DNA of 64,000 nucleotides from Ischnura elegans (Eukaryota > Arthropoda > Insecta > Odonata > Coenagrionidae), in assembly GCF_921293095.1 (NCBI RefSeq), contig NC_060253.1:73445992-73509991 (forward strand). Reading direction: 5' to 3'. Numbering within the stretch: the first letter of the stretch is position 1; the number at the start of each line of letters is the position of its first letter. Under the pieces are notes generated by a model. The model did not search any database. It saw only the letters and a list, made by a program, of their open reading frames with translations, and had not been told where the DNA came from. Position numbers and translations under genes: made by a program. Positions 55,618 to 64,000 of this stretch are shown piece after piece.

Positions 55618-58600
55618 GTAAGATAATCCTCAACAGTCCCCACCATATTACGCAAATCAGTTGTTTATTACAATATAAACAGCATTTGTTGGACACATTA
55701 CTGTTTTGAATACTCTGTTTTATTTAGAATGTGACGTGTGGTTCCAAATTTATATTTTCTCACAGTTACCCTTCTGTTTGTTGATTTAGTGTACAGTAAT
55801 AATCCTCATATTCATCGTTCATTCCCATGTCGTGTTCATTTTTGTCTTTTCATGGCATCGAAGTTGATTATTGTGGTTAAAATCCTTTTTCTCTCCATCT
55901 TCAGCCAAAGAGCATCGGAAGTTAACCTTTATGTACCTCGCCAATGATGTAATTCAAAACTCAAAGAAGAAAGGACCTGAGTATGGTAAAGAATTTGGCA
56001 ATGTTCTTAAAAAGGTGTTTGAACATATGTCATACCTAGACGTGGACGATAAGAATCGATCAGGATTTTTGAGAATACTGCAAATATGGGAAGAAAGAGG
56101 AGTGTATGATGCTAAACAGATAAAAGACTGGAAGATGGCATTTGGTATGAAGGGTTTTAGTTTCTTCCTTCAATTAACAAAGATTAGATCCCCGTTTTCC
56201 AAGAAAGCTGTGTAAATTTTGTGCATTTATTTCTTTTCAGAGAAAAGTGGTAATTCAGAACCTCCTAAAAAGAAGGCGAAAGCTGAAAAGTCTTTCGATG
56301 AAAAGATGTCCAATTCCCAGGAAAAAAATTTTAATTCATCAGCCAAAAATAAGGAGCAAAGTTACCACGAAGTTCAAAAGGTGTCTTCCAAAGATACTAG
56401 GCAGCATGTAGTGAGAGAGCGGAAAAAGTCTGAAACTGAGGTGAGTGGAAAGTAGGCATTAAATTATTTCCATTTACTGTTGTAGCATCAACAAAATTGT
56501 CAATGGCTTTTTTCGTTGTGGCTTTAGTTCTCATAAATTTATGTCAATGAATAATATCCCTAAAATTCAGTGGATAGGCCAGGTATGTGCAAAGTGAACA
56601 TCTATAGCTAAATTATATGCCTGCATATTATAATAGGAAGCCATGTCATCTTTAAATCCTTATAGGTTGAGATAGAAATTGATGGAAGGAAAGAAGTTCA
56701 TACCACGTTATCCCCTCATCGAGCAATACCAGCAGGAGATCCTCCAGAGCCTGAAGAGTTGATCAAGGCACTCCTGGACCTGGAGAATTCTGCATCTAGT
56801 GATGCAGTTGTCCGGGAGCGAATTGCAAGTCTCCCTCCAGAGGTTTCCGAAGTCTCTCTTCTGTCAAAATTAGAAGGTATTTATTTGATCATCCTCTTTT
56901 TAAGTTTTGCACTCTATTTTCGAGTCAAATTTCTAGGTTACTTAGTTTCATCGAGTTTTTGTGCTGGCCCTTCAGTCTTAGAAAATGGAAAGAAAAAGCT
57001 TTTACTGGTTCCTTGTAATTTCTATTTGTGTCTGGAAAAAGTTATTCCTCTCTCATTATCTTTGTATTCCTTTATGAGCAATATTTTACCCTGAAACTGT
57101 CAGTTTTTTTTTTTATTTAAAACTTGATCAGGACTCAGATTGAGCTTGAAACGTTTTACCCTGGGTCAATTTCTTCCTAGTGATTGCTTTTAAGTTTGAA
57201 GAATTAAATTTACTTTAGTAAGTGGCGCCAAAAAATTATAGAATTTTGTGTTAACTACTATCGAGTTACTTTGGCTATAATTAAGCTCAAGTTTGGAAAG
57301 ATGATTTCAGCCTCATGGCTGTTCTTTAATGGGCTTACAACTAAATGTGTAAGAAATCAAGTGGGGTCTTGCTGCATTGATTGGAAAAGGTTCTTAAGTA
57401 TTTACTCTCACTATGGTTGATTAAATTATGAGGTAAATCCAATCTGAAGTGTGATAATAGTTAATAACTGTCCCTGAATTTTCGGGGGAAATTGAAAGAA
57501 CTTGTAATCTAAAAATGTGACATTTGAGTAGTTTAAAAGTGATGTTTTTTAAATTCTCTTAACTGGTTTGGTTCTATTTAGAACATTATGAAACCAATGC
57601 ATCAGCCTGGATAAAACAGGCTTCTAATAGATGTACCCATATCCCATATTAGCTGCCTTACTTCTTCGCTGTTACATATAAGTTAGAATGGCCTTAGTTG
57701 ACTATGACTTAGGGCTACTTTGATTGGAAGTAGACTGGTGTATTCAAATGGGAAACATATTCATAAAGAAGACATTTTCATCTTCATGAATAGCCTTCAT
57801 CTCTGGTTAGATGTAAAATGAACAATTTATATCATCTGAGTTAGGTGTGTTGTATCCATATTATGCATTAATAATCAGTGATGTTTTGCATCTTGTCTGG
57901 TGTATTATTTAACTTGGGTTAGTGTACTAACTTTGCATACATTATTATGTCTTGGAATATTTGTAAAATCAATGTGCTAATATGTTTCAATACTTTTCAG
58001 ACAAAGGAGCTGCTGATAAACTATCTGTACAAGTTAATGAGGCATTACAGTTACTTATGGACTATAACAGCAGATTGGCAGAAGAAATGGAAGACAGGAA
58101 AAGGGTGTCAGCAATGCTTCGTGACTTTTTGCAAGCTCAAAGAGATCTGTATTCGCAGGCAGAAGAAAGGTTAGAGGTAAGATGATGGGGATCTATTTAA
58201 ATTTTATGTGTTAATAATTATGCATCTGCATGCTACACCAAAACCGCTCGAGGATTAATATGGATGATAATTCTAAAAAAAATAGGATACCTATGCCAGA
58301 GATTTAACCTTATTATACAAGGGAAAATTGAATTGTGAAACCTACCTTTTTTCAGCAAAGTATCTCATATTTTATTATTTATATCCAACCTGGAAATGTA
58401 TTGCAGTTTTGGAATCACGTTTTCTAGGTTATTCTGAAACGTCTATCTGTCTAATTCTAGCATGTTACCCACCCATTCTCTTGCCTATTGCTGCCTAATT
58501 CATTCGTATTCCTTCTCCTCAGCATATTGATTGTAGAAACCATTGTTTCTTTTCCTGGAAGTGGAAAGTTTTAATAGAATTTAGGATGCATTGCTGCTGT

Positions 58601-59398
58601 GGATTATCTACAAAATTTCTTAAATATAATGCAATATCTGACATGATTCATAAATTACCAGCTTTCTACCTTTTTACATATGAAGCTCATATACTTATAT
58701 TAATATTGCATTAATTATGTATTTTACCTGGATTTAATCTGGAGTTTACATCTTGGTTTATGAATAGTTTTCAAAAGGATTTTTGCACCAATTTTTAGGC
58801 TCCAATTACTGTTCTGATCTCAAGAGACCTAACTGAGATCTAAATAACTGACCCATCCTTACCTTTAATTAACTCATTGATTTTTTAATGTAATAAATAC
58901 TTTCTCTATGCTAATGTACACACCCACCTAAAGAAAATGTAGTGAGAGCTATTGGAAAAATTAATGTTATTTGTTAATACTTAATACAGTTATGACTTCA
59001 AGTTAATTTTTATCATATTTGCATTAGGCAATAGATTTATTTTTGCATTGAACTTATTTCCAAAGAGTATTTTAAACAATGAAAACAAATCATATACTGT
59101 CCCTATGACATGGCGGATACATTTTCCTTCTTCTTGGTACTTGACTCATCTCTGCTAATTGTGGGCATATTTTATCATCTACACTCAATCTGTTTACCTT
59201 GTTTTATTTTGTTCTGTATGTATTACAATTATATATATTCTGTTTCAGGAGTACACCGATAAGCTACAAAAGGTGTACTTAGTAAGGCAAGAACTGAAGT
59301 CGCACATTCAAAACCTTCCCGATCTCACACAACTGCCGGATGTCACTGGGGGTCTGGCACCCCTTCCTTCTGCCGGTGATCTTTTTAGTCTACATTGA
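55467..59398 (+). CDS. RPRD1: RPRD1-type regulator of nuclear pre-mRNA (CREPT family), 6 coding exons
   Basis: RPRD1A/B proteins bind the phosphorylated C-terminal domain of RNA polymerase II through an N-terminal CID, dimerise through a C-terminal coiled coil and help recruit the RPAP2 phosphatase. Six in-phase exons give about 375 residues, against 312-326 for human paralogues. The CID is at about 1-130, with QSIQTLSLWLIHHRKHHA and RKLTFMYLANDVIQNSKKKG, close to human. Next is a Lys/Ser-rich linker (about 131-197) that accounts for the extra length, then EELIKALLDLENSASSDAV and IASLPPEVSEVSLLSKLE, and a coiled coil from DKGAADKL to LKSHIQNLPDL. It ends TGGLAPLPSAGDLFSLH, almost the human end. 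Start chosen at MAGFTENALSKKL; in-frame ATGs at 55464 and 55431 are alternatives. Confidence 0.95.
55905..56144 (+). CDS. RPRD1: RPRD1 coding exon 2
   Basis: Acceptor ttcag, then AKEHRKLTFMYLANDVIQNS through ILQIWEERGVYDAKQI, the rest of the CID including the conserved Asp-Val-Ile-Gln-Asn segment. Donor gtatga in phase 1. Confidence 0.94.
56241..56440 (+). CDS. RPRD1: RPRD1 coding exon 3
   Basis: EKSGNSEPPKKKAKAEKSF, then a Ser/Lys/Glu-rich linker with a KKKAK basic cluster that could be a nuclear localisation signal. Donor gtgagt in phase 0. Confidence 0.9.
56666..56876 (+). CDS. RPRD1: RPRD1 coding exon 4
   Basis: VEIEIDGRKEVHTTLSPHR, then EELIKALLDLENSASSDAVV and IASLPPEVSEVSLLSKLE, matching human ELIKALQDLENAASGDATV. 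Donor gtattt in phase 1. Confidence 0.93.
56877..58000 (+). other. RPRD1 intron 4
   Basis: 1.1 kb, AT-rich. The frame runs open about 70 codons past exon 4 but shows no conservation with RPRD1. No repeats were recognised. Confidence 0.75.
58001..58176 (+). CDS. RPRD1: RPRD1 coding exon 5
   Basis: DKGAADKLSVQVNEALQLLM then YNSRLAEEMEDRKRVSAMLR, the start of the dimerising coiled coil (human YNGRLAAELEDRRQLARML). Donor gtaaga in phase 0. Confidence 0.94.
58177..59248 (+). other. RPRD1 intron 5
   Basis: 1.1 kb, AT-rich, ending in a pyrimidine-rich tract before tttcag. Nothing else was recognised. Confidence 0.75.
59249..59398 (+). CDS. RPRD1: RPRD1 coding exon 6 (stop codon)
   Basis: EYTDKLQKVYLVRQELKSHI then LPDLTQLPDVTGGLAPLPSA and GDLFSLH, ending at TGA. 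Acceptor tttcag. This is the conserved RPRD1 C-terminus. Confidence 0.95.
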   Translation, partial: EYTDKLQKVYLVRQELKSHIQNLPDLTQLPDVTGGLAPLPSAGDLFSLH

Positions 59399-60300
59399 TG
59401 AGAAACATTTATCGTCATTGAGGATATACAGTTCACCACACTCATTGGGTATTGCCTGAAAGAATGAAGTACGCATGAAATCCCCGACGTGGTACCCTGA
59501 CCATTGTGCATTCACCTCAGTTGCCATTGAAGAGCTTTATGCAGATTGGTCTCAAGGAGCTGTTTTGAACACCAAAGTCGAATCCATGCCGCTGAAAGGC
59601 CTCCAGTGATGCAATGTTGCTCTGCAAATGTTTCAAAGTGAAAAGTAGTAGTCGGACCTTGACTCACAACTTCAAGGAGTGAAGGCTTAGGAATGGCTAA
59701 TCATTCCTAAAGTTATGACCATGCAGTTTAGAGTATTGTTTTTGATTGCAAATGTTTTCCAGTCGAGTTCCAATTTTTTAGCATCTAATTTAGAGGTTCA
59801 AATTAGGTGAATGGAATATCAGATACATATGTATATCATTTTAGGAATGGTTGCCATCCTCTTACGTTAACTTCATTTTGATAATCCTGGATACATTTTC
59901 ATGAATCCATGTGTTAGGCTTGTGTTTGCTTTGATCTGATGCTCTATTTCAGTTCTGTGAACTTTCTTAAAATAACCTATCGGACATGAAATTTTCTGAG
60001 TGAGTGCACTGAAACGATGATGGCATGACATTTATTTTTTAAGACAATTATGTTTGGAATTGCTATTTGTGTGGTTATTTGTTGTTTATGTAATTATATT
60101 GTACTGTACTAGAAGCAGCAACAGTTTGGTTTGATGTTTCCAGTGTTCATTCATGAATTGATTGTCCCCTTTCTTCACTTTGTTGTACATTAGATAAAAA
60201 TCCCACCCTAGCATCAAATGTTATCAGCAAAATCATTATCAGTCAGTTATGTGATTGGCATTACTGTGCTTGTGTAAATAAATCACAATATCCTATTCTG
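59399..60300 (+). other. RPRD1 3' UTR with poly(A) signal
   Basis: Non-coding sequence of ordinary AT-rich composition after the stop. AATAAA at 60277-60282 is the first strong poly(A) signal, giving a 3' UTR of about 0.9 kb. Confidence 0.65.
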
Positions 60301-61221
60301 TTTTCCAGTCATTTTATTTGCCCTTAAATTGGGGATTCTCAAAAACTAAATGGGATTTTTTCCGATGAGGTAGGTACTTCTTCTAATTGGTTATTCAAAA
60401 GTTACACATTAAATAATTATTACATAAGCATATGTAGCTAGCTACCTATTCTTTAATCGTTCAGTGCCTAGTGACATACTGAGTCAATTTATGTTTCTTC
60501 TAACCTTCAATCATTTGGTTATGTTACTCGATGAAGAGTACATATATTGACGATGTTACACCAGCTTTGGGAGCTAAATTGATATCTCATGCTTCTCTTA
60601 CCTACCCTACCCTAGCTTCACAGAGCTGGGGCATTTATGTTTCCATAAAATGAATAGATACATGTCTGTTATACTATCAGAATAAAAGGAAAGAACTTTT
60701 TATTTTTGAAGCATTTTCCATATCAAGCAATATGAAAAGAAATATGTATTACCAATTTGTAACGACATGCTAAATTTGCAAATGATATATTGCCTATTCA
60801 GGGATTTTACTTGCTAATTTCATTTTTCTCTCGCTAATTACAATATTTTAAACAAGATTTACATAATCTTTCATTTTTCTGTTCATGAACATTATTAATA
60901 CGTACAGTCACTTTTAAAAGTCAGCCTCCACGGCCAGCGCAAGCAACTATGTTTTCCACTGATCTTGAACTTTGGGTACTACCTATGCCATCTGTGCCTT
61001 GATAGGGCCAAATTTATTTAAGTTATTAAAAAACTTATTTGTAAGTAAGTTTTTTAATATGGTCCCATTATCATTGCGTTCGTTTTGTATTACGAGGTAT
61101 CCTTGTGCCTCCGTCAGAAAGATATCGTGGAAACGGTCTTGCTTCGGAATGATATTTATTCCAGTCATTACAAACATTTCTCTGAGCAAATATTTTAATA
61201 GTGTTCAATATATTCTAGGTA
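60301..61221. other. intergenic, with a dispersed repeat segment
   Basis: AT-rich. The segment 61044-61145 resembles 22741-22850 (shared ATCATTGCGTTC, TTTTGTAT and GGTATC motifs in the same order), so a dispersed repeat is present. Nothing else was recognised. Confidence 0.55.
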
Positions 61222-61229
61222 TCAGTAAG

Positions 61230-63588
61230 CAGTGGCGGCTCGTGAGTCAAATGCCTGGGGGGGCGCACTCCACCGGGCACCACTCCACTTTTTTAATATT
61301 TCGTGTATTTTATTAAGTTTTTACGGCAATCTAGGAATAAAATTTAGTAATGCCATATGTTCCGTTTTTTTCAACAAAAATACCTAGTTTTCCTAATAAA
61401 GCTTGATTAATAAATACTAAATGCGGTAGACTCTCGTTCATGCGGATCCGCTTAGTCCGGACTCTCGATTATACTGATCAATGATCTTGAAGAATAAAAA
61501 TATAATTGCTGCGATATTTTGCAAATACAAACGAAAATACGTAACTTTAGGTTTTAGCGCCTACATTCTTCGTGCGGATATGCCCGCAATACACTTATGT
61601 TGTTCGTCTTGCAATCATAATGCGTGATTTGTCAAATCTATTCGACATTTGCAAAGATTTAGGTAGCAATGACACTTGTAACACCTGAGGAGGGAGGGGA
61701 GTGTCACTGACTTCCACTAGGCAACAAACACTACTAGAATGCGCGCGCTTTGCTATTGTAGATGTAAACTTTGATTGCGGTGTTCGCGTTGCTTCTTGAA
61801 TACAGTATGATTTAAAATCAATAATTAAATATTTCTCACACATTTTAAACAAAATCTGAAATACTCACATGCCTTTAGTTATATTGCACAAGTCCATCCT
61901 TCTTTCCTTTTGTCCAGCAAAGTGATCAATTACACGTACGTTGAAATCAGCGCCGGACAACAATTTCTTTCCGATTGAACACATAGCAAGGGCACTAGTC
62001 TATAAATAAACAAGGGACGACACAAAATGAGCCGACGAAAAATACGACCAAAAAGAACAAGGTGCCAGGACACAGATTTGGGGACAATTTTTCCCTATAT
62101 TTCCCTAAAACAAAAACGAGCACTGTTGATTAATTCAAAATTGTCTTCTTGAATGTACACTTAGCACTAAGAAACTTCTTAATCGGCAATTAAGCACAGT
62201 TAACTCCTCAAAAATGATGTCTGAACTCATTTCACTCCGTTCTTAAGGAGAGTCTTGCGTTACTATAAGGATTAAGGAAGACTCAAGGGAGATAGAAGTC
62301 GTGGTCCACAAATGATGATTCAGCTGAGGGACGAATTTAAGGTCAGCAAAGGCACTCAAGCAAACAAAAGACGTCACGCACCATCTCCTTGAGTCTAAGA
62401 TTCATATGTGGCAAACACACGAAACGACAACGGGTCGCACTTGGAATAACCATGTCTTCGAAATCATTGCCATGATATAATAGAAAATAAATTCTAGATC
62501 GTAAAAGAAGACGGCTCTGAACCACAAATAGGAGCTGTAAGGATCTCCGCACTGATATGAACTCTTCGAAGCCACTTAAATCAGACCCAAGTGGACATTT
62601 TCCGTCAGACAGCTACCGCTCTGCCACTGAGGAATTAGGTGAACATGAACTAATACAACAAGGACGGCTAGAAAAATGATGAACCTACACACAAAAGGTG
62701 CATTGTACGCGAAACTTCTTGACATTCATTGAATAACTCTATTTAAAGTCACGTTTTACGGGTTAAATCATGTTTAATCCTTCACCCTATCACGCACGCA
62801 CCTATTTCTTAAATTATAAATCAGTGGGGAATGTTAACTGATTTTTCCTAATACTGCAGGTCTTTTGATAAATTTATCTGAAAAGTAGGTACCGCATTTC
62901 TAATCATCGGGAAGATATGAATACATTGTTCAGGCCTAAACATTATAACATTAGTTTCCCCAAATTTCTTGAAATTCGTAATCATAACAGAACTGTGGCA
63001 AATACTCGAGAATAGTTTTCCTACGTCAATACGGCCTTTAACTGGTTGGATTTTATGTGTTCCGGAATTCAAACACCCAAAAACGCAAGCATAATGAGAT
63101 AATTCTGTAGCAATACTTACCAGTAATTAAAAATTAAAATCGTATAACTACACCCAATACAGTGACCATTCTGATTCCGTACGTCCCTTTTCTGTGGCAG
63201 CACCAAGTAGACGCCAGTTTATACGCCCGCCGGCCTGCGCAGCGATGTCAACTCACACGTCGCTCTGCGCATTCTCGGACGACGTCCCAAGACCTCCATA
63301 AGACACAACGTTAGACGCGTCATAGCACCAGCGGCCCCCACCACTACCACTCTCCATATAACTGCATGGGGATGGATTGGGACGTTCTGGCCAGCGCCCC
63401 ACGGCTACAAATACGAACTTCTCGCGCCATTTCTTTTCGTGTTCTCCAATACTTTCGATGTATGGGACTGAAAAAACACTTTGATTAATTAGATGTTTAA
63501 TTATAAATTAATGGATATTTATTTTTTTACTTTTTCAAATATTTGGGAGGGGCGGCGTCCGAGAGTCCTTATGGGCAAGCCGCCACTG
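61230..63588. mobile_element. hAT-type transposon with perfect 8-base duplication
   Basis: Left end CAGTGGCGGCTCGTGAGTC and inverted right end CAGTGGCGGCTTGCCCATAA. TCAGTAAG flanks both sides exactly (61222-61229, 63589-63596). It is 2359 bases. A pogo-like end (GGTAGACTCTCGTTCATG at about 61426) and a tRNA-like A box on the minus strand near 62625 lie inside. No transposase was recognised, so it is probably a deletion derivative. The clean duplication points to a fairly recent insertion. Confidence 0.88.
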
Positions 63589-63689
63589 TCAGTAAGTAAT
63601 TAACCCACATCTTCATGTTCATCAAAAGTTCGAATGTCTTAATAGTGACCATAAATATAGTGCAAAAAAATGCCCAGACAAAATCATTC

Positions 63690-63760
63690 GGCTTGACCGA
63701 GATTTGAACCCAGATCCCCCTATTTCTGCTCGAGTGCTTTAGCCAGTTAAACCCACCAGG
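63690..63760 (-). mobile_element. tRNA-derived SINE head
   Basis: Minus strand: TGGCTAAAGCACTCGAG (A box-like), then GGGTTCAAATCTCGGTC (B box-like) at tRNA-like spacing. The stems do not close well, so it is read as a SINE head rather than a tRNA gene. Confidence 0.45.
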
Positions 63761-63832
63761 AAATTTGGGGACTATGCCAGACAAGGTGGTAATAGATGAG
63801 ACAAGCAGTCCAAAAAGTTCACCCCGTGGCTA

Positions 63833-64000
63833 CAGGGGTGCAGCCAGGAATTAAGGCTGGGAAGGGGGGGGGTTTAGGTGCTACTAATACCGGGGTGTGT
63901 GGTGGTATGGAATTCCCTCTAGGATAAGCGGTAGGTGCGAGATTAATAAATTGCGGAATTTTAAGATAAACGGTTCAAAATGGTGAGTTTTACGGATTTG
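63833..64000 (+). mobile_element. possible DNA transposon end cut by the window edge
   Basis: CAGGGGTGCAGCCAGGA followed by a run of G resembles a common insect transposon terminus (CAGGGGCGTAGCCAGGA type). The other end lies outside the window, so it cannot be confirmed. Confidence 0.3.

Noticed and set aside
56877-57094. Extension of the RPRD1 exon 4 frame into the intron
   Set aside because: The family alignment jumps from SKLE to DKGAADKL exactly at the gtattt donor and the 58001 acceptor.
1-64000. CRISPR array, rRNA, operons or viral genes
   Set aside because: No regular spaced repeats, rRNA motifs, closely packed same-strand genes or viral hallmark genes were seen.

Overview
This is a stretch of nuclear DNA from an arthropod, most likely an insect. 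The evidence is an AT-rich background, spliced genes with long introns, and a dense load of decayed DNA transposons, LINEs and tRNA-derived SINEs. The N-terminus of the main gene also reads like insect Virilizer. The species cannot be named from the sequence. There are no bacterial, viral or CRISPR features.

Two protein genes fill most of the window and are arranged head to head. The first, on the minus strand from 55359 down to 5467, is virilizer (vir; VIRMA/KIAA1429 in vertebrates), the scaffold of the m6A mRNA methyltransferase complex. I could join 16 coding exons, all in phase, into a protein of about 2462 residues, longer than I recall for fly or human. The extra length lies mainly in low-complexity exons 5 to 7. 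A single 3064-base exon (25605-28668) carries the conserved helical-repeat core. The second gene, on the plus strand from 55467 to 59398, is an RPRD1-type gene (CREPT family, RNA polymerase II CTD-interaction domain). It has six in-phase coding exons and about 375 residues. Only 107 bases separate the two start codons, so the genes must share a bidirectional promoter. Both products act on nascent mRNA.

Layout: 1-4110 is intergenic (a hAT-like element, a second hAT end, a TTAA foldback MITE, a SINE). 4110-5466 is the probable vir 3' UTR with a (TA)n tract. 5467-55359 is vir. Its introns hold a 2.5 kb piggyBac relic (intron 14), a pogo-like MITE (intron 13), a LINE tail (intron 12), a SINE and possible pogo-like element (intron 11), a multi-level transposon nest (intron 10), a CR1/Jockey-like LINE and a hAT relic (intron 9), a hAT-like MITE (intron 4), and two SINEs, a foldback and an interrupted piggyBac relic (intron 3). 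55360-55466 is the shared promoter. 55467-about 60300 is RPRD1 with its 3' UTR. 60300-64000 is intergenic and holds a 2.36 kb hAT element with a perfect 8-base target duplication.

No new cellular system was found. The most interesting items are the tight vir/RPRD1 divergent pair, the expanded low-complexity part of Virilizer with one doubtful splice site, and the layered transposon insertions.
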